NCBI RefSeq assembly: GCF_017355915.2
Contig: NZ_JAFEUV020000001.1
Location: 1 to 64,000, forward strand
Direction: 5' to 3'
From: Telluribacter roseus
GTDB taxonomy: Bacteria; Bacteroidota; Bacteroidia; Cytophagales; Spirosomataceae
DNA length: 64,000 nt
Part shown: positions 51,089-60,849 of the stretch, piece after piece
Numbering within the stretch: position 1 is the stretch's first letter
How the letters are laid out: the number at the start of each line of letters is the position of its first letter
Translations under genes and position numbers: made by a program
The notes under the pieces: model-generated
What the model was told of the DNA's origin: nothing
What the model saw: only the letters and a program-made list of their open reading frames with translations
Databases searched by the model: none

Positions 51089-53497
51089 CTACCGCATCTT
51101 TACTACCGTCACACCAGCGCCGCCGCGATCAGCGTGCTCGTCCTGCATGGAGGCCACGTGGGGGTAAGTGCGCAGGTGCGTACGCACCAGGTTGCGCAGG
51201 ATACCATCACCCTTGCCGTGCAGGATGCGTATCTCGTCGTAGCCCAGCATCACCGCGTTATTCATGAATTGATCCAGCTCTACGATGGCTTCTTCGCCGC
51301 GCTTGCCCCGGATGTCCAGGTTGAAGCTGAAATTCATCATCCGCTCGTTCAGGTCTACGCCGCCGGTAAAGCTCCGGGTTTTCTTCTCGCCGGTTGCCTG
51401 CTTATAGGTTTTCTTGGATACCTTTTCGAGCCGGTTGAGCTTTACGTTCGACTTCAGGTCTCCGATGCGTATTTCGGCGTCTTTGCCTTTCAGGGCCAGT
51501 ACCTCGCCCACGGCCGTTTGTCCGTTGATCCGTACGTAGCTACCTACGGTAATAGCGCCACCTTCGGGCTCGTAATCCACATCAGTATCAGCAACCTCGA
51601 CAACGGCTTCAGCCTGCAGGTTTTTCTTAGCAAAGCGCTCCAGATCGGTACGTACCACACGGGTGGCTTCCTTCTCGGCCTTGTTTTCTTTGATCTCCCG
51701 GATGGTATTCTCGATCCGCTGGTTGGTTTCGGCCAGTAGCGTACGTGCCTTTTGCTTCGCCTCGTTAACGATGCGCTTCTCGTTATTTTCCAACGAGGTC
51801 TTAAGAGCAGTATACTCAGCTAGTTGCTGGGCCAGCTTCCGCTCTTTTATTCCCACTTCCAGATTCTTCTCTGCGAATACCCGGCGCTCGATATCCAGTT
51901 CTTTCAGCAGCTTTTCGAAATTTACCTGCTGAGTACCCAGTTTCTGCTGAGCCCGCTCTATGACTCCCTTGGGCAAACCAATCTTAGACGCAATCTCGAA
52001 GGCGAATGAACTACCCGGCTTGCCGATCTCCAGCTGGTAGAGGGGCTCGAGGTGCTCACCATCGAAGCGCATGGCTCCGTTCACTAATCCCTCCGTCTTA
52101 TCGGCCAATACTTTCAGGTTGGTGTAGTGCGTGTTGACTACACCGTAAGCACCCGACTGGGTCAGGTCTTCCAGGATGGCTTCGGCAATGGCACCACCCA
52201 ATCCCGGCTCGGTACCCGTACCAAACTCATCGATCAGGAAGAGGGTACGCTTGTTAGCGCGGGCCAGGAACTGCCGCATGTTGGTCAGGTGGGAGCTGTA
52301 GGTACTCAGGTCGTTTTCCAGCGATTGCTCGTCACCAATATCTATGAAGATATTCTGGAAGATACCCATGGTAGAGCCTTCGGCCATAGGTACCAGTAGC
52401 CCGCACTGGTACATGTACTGAATCAGTCCGATGGTCTTGAGCGAAACGGACTTACCACCGGCGTTGGGACCCGAGATGATCAGGATGCGCTGCTTCTGAT
52501 GGAGCTCTACGCTCAGCGGGACTACCTTCTTGCCCTGCTTTTGGAAAGACAGGTGCAGGAGAGGGTGCCGCGCATCGCGCCAGGCCACAAATTGTTTATT
52601 TTCAAAATACGGATTAATGGCATCCAGCTGTACTGCCAGCTTCGCCTTGGCCCGTAGGAAGTCCATAAGGCCCAGAAACTGATACGCCTTGTTGAGCTCT
52701 GGCAGGTACGGGCGTAGCTGATCCGTCAGTTGGACCAGGATACGGTTAATCTCGCGCCGCTCTTCGTACTCAAGCTCCCGAATAGCATTGTTAGACTCGA
52801 ATACCTCAGTAGGCTCTATAAATACGGTCTGACCGGTAGCGGATTCATCGTGAATAAAGCCTTTGAGCTTACGCTTGTGCTCGGCGGCAATGGGTATCAC
52901 CATACGGCCATTCCGGACGGTCAGCGATACATCGTCACCGATCCAGCCGCTGTTTTTGGCGGTACGCAGTATGGAGTCGAGCTTCTTACGCATACCCGAC
53001 TGCTCGGCGATGAGTTGACGGCGTATACGGGCCAGCTCGGGTGAGGCACTGTCACGTACCTGTCCGCGCTCATCTATTACACGGTCAATGGCTTCGGTCA
53101 CACTGCGCTCTACCCGGATGGTCTGGGCATATTCACTGAGCAGCGGAAACTCCTCTGGCTCGTGCTTTTCAAAGAAGCGCAGACACTGACGAATGGTATT
53201 CAGCGAAATCTTAATATCATAAAATTCGGCCTGGGTCAGCAGCATGCCTTCGATAGCGGCCCGCTGCAGGTAAGGGGTGGCGTCGATGTAGTTCTGCGAA
53301 GGAAACTCTTCACCGTACTGCACGATCTGCTTCATCTCGGCAGTCTGGCGCACCAGCTTATCTACCAGCCCGAAGTTGTCAGAAAAACGGATCTTCTCTA
53401 CAAACTGACGCCCCAGCGGACTTACGCAGGCTTCAAGAAGCCATTCGCGGAGGCGGTCAAAACCTAGTTTTTGTTCTATATTATTGGGATATAGCAT
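51089..53497 (-). CDS. mutS2: endonuclease MutS2
   Basis: An 802-residue MutS-family protein without the mismatch-reading domain I. Core and clamp regions lead to the ATPase (GPNAGGKSVSLKTIG Walker A, then STYSSHLTNM, FLIDEFGTGTEPGLGGA Walker B, NTHYTNLK). A coiled coil (~520-640) and KOW-like segment lead to the Smr nuclease domain (LDIRGKRGEEA, ILHGKGDGILRNLVR). MutS2 acts on recombination intermediates and, in some species, on stalled ribosomes. It follows a small membrane-protein gene by 19 bp. Confidence 0.95.
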   Translation of the reverse strand: MLYPNNIEQKLGFDRLREWLLEACVSPLGRQFVEKIRFSDNFGLVDKLVRQTAEMKQIVQYGEEFPSQNYIDATPYLQRAAIEGMLLTQAEFYDIKISLNTIRQCLRFFEKHEPEEFPLLSEYAQTIRVERSVTEAIDRVIDERGQVRDSASPELARIRRQLIAEQSGMRKKLDSILRTAKNSGWIGDDVSLTVRNGRMVIPIAAEHKRKLKGFIHDESATGQTVFIEPTEVFESNNAIRELEYEERREINRILVQLTDQLRPYLPELNKAYQFLGLMDFLRAKAKLAVQLDAINPYFENKQFVAWRDARHPLLHLSFQKQGKKVVPLSVELHQKQRILIISGPNAGGKSVSLKTIGLIQYMYQCGLLVPMAEGSTMGIFQNIFIDIGDEQSLENDLSTYSSHLTNMRQFLARANKRTLFLIDEFGTGTEPGLGGAIAEAILEDLTQSGAYGVVNTHYTNLKVLADKTEGLVNGAMRFDGEHLEPLYQLEIGKPGSSFAFEIASKIGLPKGVIERAQQKLGTQQVNFEKLLKELDIERRVFAEKNLEVGIKERKLAQQLAEYTALKTSLENNEKRIVNEAKQKARTLLAETNQRIENTIREIKENKAEKEATRVVRTDLERFAKKNLQAEAVVEVADTDVDYEPEGGAITVGSYVRINGQTAVGEVLALKGKDAEIRIGDLKSNVKLNRLEKVSKKTYKQATGEKKTRSFTGGVDLNERMMNFSFNLDIRGKRGEEAIVELDQFMNNAVMLGYDEIRILHGKGDGILRNLVRTHLRTYPHVASMQDEHADRGGAGVTVVKMR

Positions 53498-53516
53498 CGT
53501 ATCGTTTGAATGCCTT

Positions 53517-54035
53517 CTAGAACACCGATTGTATCTCCTGCTTCAGGACTCTCAGCGCGTGCGTAGAAGGTTGTATGTCTTGTTGAATTACTTTTTCAAA
53601 AATTTTGCGGGCCAGATCGTTAGCCGGGGCATCGGCTTCTACCTCTCCGGCCGCCTGATTGATCAGCGAAACTACTTCGTTCATGGCCTTTTTGATCTGC
53701 TCCCAGGCGTCATTACTCATATATACCTGCTGAGCCAGATTATGATTAAACTCCTCCCGGATCTCACTCAAAAGTACCTGCTGAAAGTCCAGGGCGTTAG
53801 TAGCGGAACCCGACAGCCGCACTAACAGGTTATTAGGAGTAATACGTTCCAGAAACAGACACATTCGCTCGTAGGCCTGTAAACGTAACGGAAGTACTAG
53901 TTCGCTATTTTTGCTCCGAATATCCCATCTTTGTTTTTCAAATACACTGCGTACTACAGTAGTGATTGTTAAATAAAGACCAAACATAACAATGCCCGCT
54001 ACCAGAGCAATCGTAAGCAGAGAATACAGTTCCAT
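53517..54035 (-). CDS. membrane-anchored protein of unknown function
   Basis: A 172-residue protein: one N-terminal membrane helix (SLLTIALVAGIVMFGLYLTI), then a soluble helical domain (LRLQAYERMCLFLERITPNNLLVRL, LLSEIREEFNHNLAQQVYMSNDAWEQIKKAMNEVVSLINQAAGE). No family name is known to me. Start ATG 54035 is chosen because the frame upstream of it (up to 54290) has random-looking composition and would overlap the divergent gene. It precedes mutS2 on the same strand. A -7 element TACTTTTG lies 40 bp upstream. Confidence 0.75.
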   Translation of the reverse strand: MELYSLLTIALVAGIVMFGLYLTITTVVRSVFEKQRWDIRSKNSELVLPLRLQAYERMCLFLERITPNNLLVRLSGSATNALDFQQVLLSEIREEFNHNLAQQVYMSNDAWEQIKKAMNEVVSLINQAAGEVEADAPANDLARKIFEKVIQQDIQPSTHALRVLKQEIQSVF

Positions 54036-54074
54036 AAGTTGAGTTTTGTTAGATAAGGTCCCCTTAGCAAAATG

Positions 54075-54082
54075 CAAAAGTA
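54075..54082 (-). promoter_or_regulatory. -7 element upstream of the mutS2 unit
   Basis: TACTTTTG on the minus strand matches TAnnTTTG 40 bp before the start of the 172-residue protein gene. Confidence 0.4.
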
Positions 54083-54204
54083 CACTTTTACATAATACAT
54101 AAAGGTTATACCAACCCGGCTGACCAGTACACACCAAAGTACAGGGTACCAGAGTAGAGATCGGCCAGCGGCCGGGTGGCTTATACCCATTACATACAGT
54201 GAAT

Positions 54205-54528
54205 ATGCTAGAGAAAAACAATGATTTGGCCGCTCCGGTTCGCATTACCGAGCGGGCCAGGCTTGAAATTGCAGATACCTTGTCCGCCAATAAAATTCCG
54301 GATACCTACGGGCTTCGGGTAGGTATGAAGGGAGGCGCATGCAGTGGTACTTTTCTGCTTGGATTCGATACGGCCGGAGCCATGGATCAGGAGTACCAGG
54401 TGGATAATGTTAAAGTAATTATTGACCGCCGTCACCTGATGTACGTACTGGGTGTAGTGGTTGATTATGAGGAGGGTAGCTATGGTCGGGGATTTACTGT
54501 ATATTCGCCCGATAAGGTAAATTTATAG
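54205..54528 (+). CDS. A-type Fe-S protein (IscA/HesB fold) lacking the C-terminal CGC
   Basis: A 107-residue protein of the IscA/HesB fold. VRITERARLEIADTL and GLRVGMKGGACSGTFLLGF give the first ligand region with Cys 46, but the C-terminal CGCG motif is replaced by EGSYGRGFTVYSPDKVNL, so only one of three cluster Cys remains. Function as an Fe-S carrier is doubtful; it may bind another ligand or be regulatory. I start at ATG 54205 rather than the GTG two codons earlier. The large kinase gene follows after 61 bp. Confidence 0.83.
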   Translation: MLEKNNDLAAPVRITERARLEIADTLSANKIPDTYGLRVGMKGGACSGTFLLGFDTAGAMDQEYQVDNVKVIIDRRHLMYVLGVVVDYEEGSYGRGFTVYSPDKVNL

Positions 54529-54589
54529 CCGAATCTATTTTTGGCACGATTATCGATAGGGATCGTGGGTCGACATTCCACTACTAACG

Positions 54590-57500
54590 TTGAAGTACTT
54601 TAGAAGATATCCTTTTCTTGCTGCTACTCTGACAGCTCTGGTGCTGGCAGTAGGCTTTTATTTACTGGAAAACGGTACTAAACTGCGAAAAGCGTATCTG
54701 GAGTCAGTACAGGAACGGGTTGACGAGCAGGTAGAACTGGCTCAGCAGGATATGCAGCAGGTACTTGACCAGCTCAAAGCCAAAGAGGCTGAGTCGGGAA
54801 AGATCAGCTACCTCGAAAGCCACTATCCGTACTACCTGTACCGTAACGGGCGGTTGATTATGTGGTCGGAGCACCGGCTGGTACCCGCGTACCAGGATCT
54901 GGTCAGGCATCAGGCGCCAGCCCTGCTTAACATCTCCCAGGGGCAGTACATACTACTTCGCTCTACGGTGGTTCACGGCGGACACCAGTATGACCTTTTC
55001 TCCCTCATTGACCTGTATCGTCACTACAAGGCCGAAAATAGTTATCTGAAGTCAGGCTTTAATGCCAGAATATTCTCGGCGGCACCGCGCTCTATCAGCG
55101 GTCCACCCTTCACTACCGATGAGGTAGTAGTAGGGGTGGGAGGAAAAGGACTATTTAAGGTCGAAATTCCCGAAACCTCTATCTACTACAGCCAAACCAC
55201 TTCGCTGGTCACGATTTCGCTGCTGCTGCTTTCGTCGATATTCTTTGCCATACATGTATTCTTCTCGGTCATGCGGCTACGGAGCCGGTACCGCTACGGG
55301 CTGGCTTTTGTCTTATTAGCGGGTTATCTGGTGGTGCTACGCAGCCTGATGATAGCCTTTTCCATCCCCTTTGTTTTCTATGGAGGAGAGGTATTCAATC
55401 CCGAGTACTACCATGCTTCTACGCTGGTGCCATCGCTGGGCGATATGCTGCTCAATGCCGTCGCAGTGATTCTGCTCCTGTTCTATGTTACCAATACGTA
55501 CTACCGTACTATCAGCTACCAGTGGCTTATAAACCGGTCCGAGGCAGCCAGGACTTTCTTTTCTTTTCTGATACTGCTGCTCAGCTACGCGCTGTTCTAT
55601 GGATTTTATCGGGAGTTGGGCAACCTGTACGAGAAGTCCAACTTCTCGCTGGATATTACGCTGAGTATATCATTCAGTTCGCTCAAGATTGCCTGCCTGC
55701 TGACTTTTGTGGCCCTGTCAATTATCTATTTTCTGCTGGTGCACCTGTTCATGGGGCTGTTTCTGCGTCTGAACAAGCACGTCATGAAGGGGCTGGTCAT
55801 TATTGCTGTATGTACCCTTCTGACCTGGATCATCGCCTGGGGGCTTGATATATGGCTGGAGTGGGTATTTCTGGCGCATACGCTGTACCTGTTCCTGCTG
55901 TATCTGATGCGGTTGCCCAAGACCTTCTACGGGTTCAGGTACCCTACTACGGTGTACTACTTTCTGGGGGCTATTACCTGCGCCCTGGCGGGTACCTATG
56001 TGGTGCATCAGGAAGAAGTGACCAAGGATATCATGAACAAAAAGGAGTTTGGGCAGCAGTTGTTGAACGAAAATGATGCCTATACGGAGTTTCTGCTCAG
56101 GAAGACCAATGAGGCTATTGCCGGCGATAGTTCTATCAAAGCCATCCTGAAGAATAAGGCGCTACTGTCGCGGGAGCTGATTCAGCAAAAGATAAAGAGT
56201 ACGTACCTGGATCAGTACCTGTACAGGTACGACGTAGAGGTAGTATCGTTTGACGCCGAAGGAAATCCTCTGGACCACCAGTCCAGGGCGTATGACCTTG
56301 CCCACTACCAGAACCGGTTTCACAAGTCCCATTATTCTACGGACTACAGCGGCATCTACTTCATCAATCAGCCCGACAAAGGTTTTGCGAAGCAGTACAT
56401 TAGTTTTGTAAAGGTACAGCAGGACTCTGTTCCGCTGGGGCATATAGTACTTGACCTAAAGCAAACTGTAGAGGCACCCAAGAGCTCCTACCCGGAGCTG
56501 CTGCTGGACGAGCGTTTTGTGCAGGCCATCGAAACCCGGCAGTACAGCTATGCCATTTATGGCCCCAGGCATCGCAGGGTGTACAGCAGTGGTACCTACA
56601 ACTACGAAAGCAAATTTCCGCTCTACCTGTTGGGGGAGGAGGTGCTGTATGATAAGGGGGTATCGCTGAATGGCTACCGTCACGTAGGAAAGCTGGGAGC
56701 CGGCAACCGCAAGATCGTGATTTCATCCAAGGAGTGGGCCTGGAAGGGGGTACTGGCCAATTTCTCTTTCCTGTACCTGATCCTGGTGGTATTTGTAGCC
56801 GTTGTGATAGCCATTCACACCATCAGGCACAGCTTCTCCACCATGAACCTGACGTACTCTACCAAGATACAGGTACTTCTCAATACGGTATTTATATTCC
56901 CGCTGCTGATTATCCTGTTCTTTATTCTGCGTATCGTATACAGCAACTACGCCGAAAGCCAGGAGGGGATGTACCTCAATAAGACCTATAACATAGCCTC
57001 AAATATCTCTGAGTTTGTAGCGGACTTTCAGGAGGGAAAAATGAGTAAGGCCTATCTGGAACAGAAGGTACAACAGGTCGCCCATGATGCTGACCTGGAT
57101 ATCAATATCTATACTACACAGGGCGGGCTGCTGATGGCCACTAATCCGCTGATGTACCAGTCGGGCTTGCTGTCAAGCTATGTCAATCCCAAGGCTTACC
57201 AGCGGATTGTCAATGAGAAAGACAATCTGATGCTGCTCAAAGAGTCGCTGGGCTCCAAAGAATACAATACCGCCTACGTAGGATTGCTATCAGGTAATCA
57301 GGAGCTGATAGGGGTGCTGGGGATACCGTATTTTGACTCCAAGCCCGACCTGGATCGCCAGATCATGGATATCGTTGCTTCTATCCTGATTGTATTTACG
57401 GCCATGCTGCTGGTGTTTCTAGGAGTATCCTACTTTGCTTCTAATCTGCTGATCAATCCGTTGCGGGTACTTACGCGCAAAATCGGCCGTACCAATCTAA

Positions 57501-58309
57501 ACCAGCTCAATGAACCCATTGACTGGCGCTCCAAGGATGAGATAGGTCTGCTGATCAAACAGTACAACCGCATGCTCGTCAACCTGGAAGAAAACAAGCA
57601 GGTACTGTCAGCCAACGAGAAGCAGTCGGCATGGCGCGAAATGGCCAAGCAGGTGGCGCATGAAATCAAAAATCCGCTGACTCCGATGAAGCTGACGCTC
57701 CAGCAGCTGCAGCGCACCATTCACCGTGACGACCCCCAGGCGCTCGAAAAAGTAAGCCGGGCGATGGAGTCTATCATCGAGCAGATTGATAACATAGGTC
57801 ATATAGCCCAGTCGTTTTCGGACATAGCCAAAATGCCGCTCCCCCAGAAGGAGGTATTTGAGGTAACGTCGGTAATTATTAAAGCCTCTGAGCTGTATGC
57901 CAATGATAACAAGATTATCCTGTACCGTGATATACAGCCGGGGCCTATCTATATCACCGGAGACCGTAAGCTACTGGGCTCTACCATATCCAACTTAATA
58001 ATCAATGCCAAGCAATCGGTACCCGAAACCCGCAAAACCATCATCAGCATCAAGCTCTATACGCACGACGATGATTTGCTGATCGAGATCAAGGACAACG
58101 GATCGGGTATTCCTAAGAGTATTCGTAATCGGGTATTCCTGCCTAACTTTACAACACGAGCAGGGGGATCTGGATTAGGCCTGGCCATGGCTAAACGCAT
58201 CGTTGAGCATGCCGGTGGCAACATATGGTTTGAGACAGAAGAAAACTCGGGTACCACGTTCCACCTGTCCATACCCCTCGCCGAGCAATTTAGTCAGAGT
58301 CACTCCTGA
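54590..58309 (+). CDS. very large membrane sensor histidine kinase (NtrY-like)
   Basis: A 1239-residue kinase starting at TTG. N-terminal membrane helix and a periplasmic domain (~30-190), a block of about eight membrane helices (~195-460), a second large extracellular region (~480-710) and further helices near 720-780, a third sensory region, then HAMP (~930-985) and the kinase core. The H box is KQVAHEIKNPLTPMKL with phospho-acceptor H1024; N box STISNLIINAKQSV; G1 DNGSGIP; G2 GGSGLGLAMAKRIVEHAGG. Two-fold repetition of sensor-plus-membrane segments is unusual. No response regulator is adjacent. Confidence 0.9.
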   Translation: MKYFRRYPFLAATLTALVLAVGFYLLENGTKLRKAYLESVQERVDEQVELAQQDMQQVLDQLKAKEAESGKISYLESHYPYYLYRNGRLIMWSEHRLVPAYQDLVRHQAPALLNISQGQYILLRSTVVHGGHQYDLFSLIDLYRHYKAENSYLKSGFNARIFSAAPRSISGPPFTTDEVVVGVGGKGLFKVEIPETSIYYSQTTSLVTISLLLLSSIFFAIHVFFSVMRLRSRYRYGLAFVLLAGYLVVLRSLMIAFSIPFVFYGGEVFNPEYYHASTLVPSLGDMLLNAVAVILLLFYVTNTYYRTISYQWLINRSEAARTFFSFLILLLSYALFYGFYRELGNLYEKSNFSLDITLSISFSSLKIACLLTFVALSIIYFLLVHLFMGLFLRLNKHVMKGLVIIAVCTLLTWIIAWGLDIWLEWVFLAHTLYLFLLYLMRLPKTFYGFRYPTTVYYFLGAITCALAGTYVVHQEEVTKDIMNKKEFGQQLLNENDAYTEFLLRKTNEAIAGDSSIKAILKNKALLSRELIQQKIKSTYLDQYLYRYDVEVVSFDAEGNPLDHQSRAYDLAHYQNRFHKSHYSTDYSGIYFINQPDKGFAKQYISFVKVQQDSVPLGHIVLDLKQTVEAPKSSYPELLLDERFVQAIETRQYSYAIYGPRHRRVYSSGTYNYESKFPLYLLGEEVLYDKGVSLNGYRHVGKLGAGNRKIVISSKEWAWKGVLANFSFLYLILVVFVAVVIAIHTIRHSFSTMNLTYSTKIQVLLNTVFIFPLLIILFFILRIVYSNYAESQEGMYLNKTYNIASNISEFVADFQEGKMSKAYLEQKVQQVAHDADLDINIYTTQGGLLMATNPLMYQSGLLSSYVNPKAYQRIVNEKDNLMLLKESLGSKEYNTAYVGLLSGNQELIGVLGIPYFDSKPDLDRQIMDIVASILIVFTAMLLVFLGVSYFASNLLINPLRVLTRKIGRTNLNQLNEPIDWRSKDEIGLLIKQYNRMLVNLEENKQVLSANEKQSAWREMAKQVAHEIKNPLTPMKLTLQQLQRTIHRDDPQALEKVSRAMESIIEQIDNIGHIAQSFSDIAKMPLPQKEVFEVTSVIIKASELYANDNKIILYRDIQPGPIYITGDRKLLGSTISNLIINAKQSVPETRKTIISIKLYTHDDDLLIEIKDNGSGIPKSIRNRVFLPNFTTRAGGSGLGLAMAKRIVEHAGGNIWFETEENSGTTFHLSIPLAEQFSQSHS

Positions 58310-58330
58310 CCGGACTACAAAGAAAATATT

Positions 58331-58903
58331 CTAGTCTTCTACGGTAACATGCTTCCAGTTTTCACCGGAGCGTATACGATTGAGCTGGGTGTGTGTAATA
58401 CCAAACTGCTTGGCAATCATCTTGAGGCGATTCTTGTCATTCTTAAGCAGCTTTTTGATCATCTTTACCTTGCTTTCGGTCAGCTTGTAGTTGCGGGTCC
58501 GGCGGGGCATTACGCGGTTTTTCAGGGCCGGATTCTCACGATTGTGGTCCGCCATTTCGTCCTTAGTCACCCACTTCAGGTTCTCGTAGTAGTTATTCTG
58601 CTTGTTGTAGTCCAGATGAATAACATACTTCTGCTCTGTTTCCTGGCGGTTCACAAAGTACTCCGCTACCAGCTTGTGTACATACCGGTTGATAGTACGA
58701 CCACCCGTTACCCGAATGTTGAGGGAGCGGTACCCCTGAATCACTGAGCCCTTGATCACACTACCATCTTTAGGGTCGTTCTGAAAGCTTTTTAGACGAC
58801 CATAATTCGAAACCTCATAGTGTGGAGCCTCCTCAATATCCTCGAAGTTGATCCTCTTCCACACCTCATTCCAGTAGTTGGCGGTTTTCTTTAAATCGTT
58901 CAT
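58331..58903 (-). CDS. NUMOD4-HNH endonuclease-like protein
   Basis: A 190-residue protein with NUMOD4 motif (WKRINFEDIEEAPHYEVSNYGRLKSF) followed by an HNH-type core (VHKLVAEYFVN, YVIHLDYNKQNNYYENLKWVTKDEMADHNRE). The first His of the HNH is in VIHLDYNKQNN rather than the more common VDHIDGNKxNN, so His-Asn geometry is partly kept. A C-terminal helix-turn-helix-like part (IKKLLKNDKNRLKMIAKQFGITHTQLNRIRSG) binds DNA. Stand-alone relatives are homing-endonuclease derivatives. No intron or intein is seen nearby. Confidence 0.83.
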   Translation of the reverse strand: MNDLKKTANYWNEVWKRINFEDIEEAPHYEVSNYGRLKSFQNDPKDGSVIKGSVIQGYRSLNIRVTGGRTINRYVHKLVAEYFVNRQETEQKYVIHLDYNKQNNYYENLKWVTKDEMADHNRENPALKNRVMPRRTRNYKLTESKVKMIKKLLKNDKNRLKMIAKQFGITHTQLNRIRSGENWKHVTVED

Positions 58904-58956
58904 AAGTTAAATAAGAATGGAGTAAACCTGTTTAACATTTCTCCTAACACGTTTAA

Positions 58957-58964
58957 CAAAAATA
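58957..58964 (-). promoter_or_regulatory. -7 element of the HNH gene
   Basis: TATTTTTG on the minus strand, 54 bp before the start codon, in a highly AT-rich leader. Confidence 0.3.
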
Positions 58965-59172
58965 ATGTTTGTTAAATTGTCATAAAAGCTAAATAAATTA
59001 ATTTATAGACTTTTATGGGGTAAGTAACCGAAGGTACTTGTACAACTTAGGCTATACATAGTTACAGAATGTTATAAGATCCTGTCAGGAATGGCGGTAG
59101 AGCCCGCAGAAACTTTTCCTGTTTTGAACTGTTCTATACATACGTTACTACTATAACTTTAGATTTCTTTAT

Positions 59173-59532
59173 ATGAAGAAAACACTCATTATTGGAGCCA
59201 GTACTAATCCGTCACGCTATGCCTACATAGCCGCGCATCGCCTGAAGGGATATGGACATCCAATAGTACCCCTGGGGCTCAGAGCAGGAGAGGTGGCTGG
59301 TGAAAAGATACTGACTGAGAAGGTTGCCTTAGATGATATTGATACCGTAACACTCTACGTAGGTCCTCGCAATCAGCCCGAATATTACGATTATATTCTG
59401 TCACTGAAGCCAAAGCGGGTAATTTTTAATCCGGGTACGGAGAATGATGAACTGGAAAACCTGCTTAGGGAAGAAGGGATACAGCCTCTGGAGGCCTGTA
59501 CGCTGGTCATGCTGTCGATAGGGCAGTACTAG
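59173..59532 (+). CDS. CoA-binding domain protein
   Basis: A 119-residue Rossmann-fold protein of the CoA_binding_2 family (TLIIGASTNPSRYAYIAAHRLKGYGHPIVPLGLRAG; YVGPRNQPEYYDYILSLKPKRVIFNPGTEND; ACTLVMLSIGQY). Proteins of this family bind CoA or a related nucleotide; an Asn-Pro before a final Cys is usual, here ACTLVML. Role is unknown. It is convergent with fabH. Confidence 0.9.
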   Translation: MKKTLIIGASTNPSRYAYIAAHRLKGYGHPIVPLGLRAGEVAGEKILTEKVALDDIDTVTLYVGPRNQPEYYDYILSLKPKRVIFNPGTENDELENLLREEGIQPLEACTLVMLSIGQY

Positions 59533-59539
59533 CTAGTAA

Positions 59540-59780
59540 GTAAATTAGTGATTTGTGAATGAGCGGCCACCGCAGTGGTGAGTGGTGAATGTTATTTGTA
59601 GTGCGTCGATACGTGGAAGTACTACGCAAAACAAACTACCATAGGAGTCATGTAGCGATAGGTTCCTTCCATACTTTCTAGTTTAGAGTTGGGTACCTAA
59701 GTCGAAAGTCTTAAATCTATCCATTCTTCATTCAGTACTTTCCCTTTATTCTCTCAATCACAATTCGCTCATTCATTTTT
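59540..59780. repeat. inverted octamer-type repeats without an enclosed gene
   Basis: Left, 59541-59565 carries degenerate ATTAGTGA units ending TGAATGAGCG at 59556-59565; right, the exact complement CGCTCATTCA is at 59766-59775, with further inverted units before it. The repeats are of the same family as those that flank the four-helix-bundle gene at 46651-47103. About 200 bp lie between them and no gene is seen. Confidence 0.45.
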
Positions 59781-59786
59781 GTTTCC

Positions 59787-60788
59787 CTACCACCTGATCA
59801 GCGCGGAGGCCCAGGTGAAGCCACTTCCAAAGGCGGCCAAACACAGCAGATCACCCTCCTTGATGCGTCCCTGCTCCCAGGCTTCGGTCAGTGCAATAGG
59901 TATGGAGGCGGCGGTGGTGTTGCCGTAGCGTTGAATGTTATTTACTACCTGCTGCTCTGTTAGTCCCATCTGCTGCCGTACGTATTCGCTGATACGGATA
60001 TTGGCCTGGTGCGGGACCAGCAGATCAATATCGGCAGGCTGAAGGCCATTGGCCGCCAGAGCTTCTTCTATTACTTCCGAAAAACGCACAACGGCATGCT
60101 TGAATACGGCATTGCCATTCATGACTACGTCAAAGCCTCCTTCGTCTATCATTTCTTTGGTTGCGGCCCGGGTAGGACGGCTGCTGCCCGGCTCGCGTAC
60201 GTACAGGTCTTCGGCGTAGCGGCCATCGGCGTGCAGGTGGGTCGACAGGATGCGGTGATCGGGCGATGAAGTAGCCTGCAGTACGGCGGCTCCGGCCCCA
60301 TCACCAAAAATAACCGCTACGTTGCGTCCGGCGGTGCTCTTGTCGATCCAGGTAGATTGTATCTCGGAGCCGACTACCAGGGCGGTCCGGTACATGCCCG
60401 ACCTGATGAACTGATCGGCAATGGACAGGGCATACACAAAGCCGGAACACTGCTCGCGTATGTCGATGACGGGCTTCCCCTCCATCCCCAACTCGCGTTG
60501 CATCAGAAAGGCCGAGCCAGGAAAGAAGTAGTCGGGGGTGATGGTGGCGTACACAATAACATCCACCTCGCCGGGAGAGAGCCCGGCCCGATCCAGCGCC
60601 TGCCGGGAGGCCGCCGCTGCCATGCTGGCGTTGGTATCTTTGCCGTGGGTGAAGTAACGGCGTTCCCGGATACCGGTTCGCTCCTGTATCCACTCATCGG
60701 ATGTTTCCATCCACTGCGTGAGGTCCTGGTTCGTGACCACATTCTCCGGTACATAGTAGCCTAGTCCTGTGATACGTGAATAAGTCAT
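59787..60788 (-). CDS. fabH: beta-ketoacyl-ACP synthase III
   Basis: A 333-residue enzyme that condenses acetyl-CoA (or a branched starter) with malonyl-ACP. Active-site Cys 114 in DIREQCSGFVYAL, His in LVPHQANIRI and Asn in YGNTTAASIP are present; the start GLGYYVPENVVTNQDL and EWIQERTGIRERR are typical. It ends the run that also contains pssA and purS, with a 61-bp gap after purS. Confidence 0.95.
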   Translation of the reverse strand: MTYSRITGLGYYVPENVVTNQDLTQWMETSDEWIQERTGIRERRYFTHGKDTNASMAAAASRQALDRAGLSPGEVDVIVYATITPDYFFPGSAFLMQRELGMEGKPVIDIREQCSGFVYALSIADQFIRSGMYRTALVVGSEIQSTWIDKSTAGRNVAVIFGDGAGAAVLQATSSPDHRILSTHLHADGRYAEDLYVREPGSSRPTRAATKEMIDEGGFDVVMNGNAVFKHAVVRFSEVIEEALAANGLQPADIDLLVPHQANIRISEYVRQQMGLTEQQVVNNIQRYGNTTAASIPIALTEAWEQGRIKEGDLLCLAAFGSGFTWASALIRW

Positions 60789-60849
60789 GAGCCTGTTAGC
60801 GAGTGGGGGAGAAAAATAGATTTAGCCGGTGACGCCGTTATGAGATACC

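Noticed and set aside
51134-51739. 201-codon plus-strand frame
   Set aside because: Antisense to the MutS2 Smr and linker regions.
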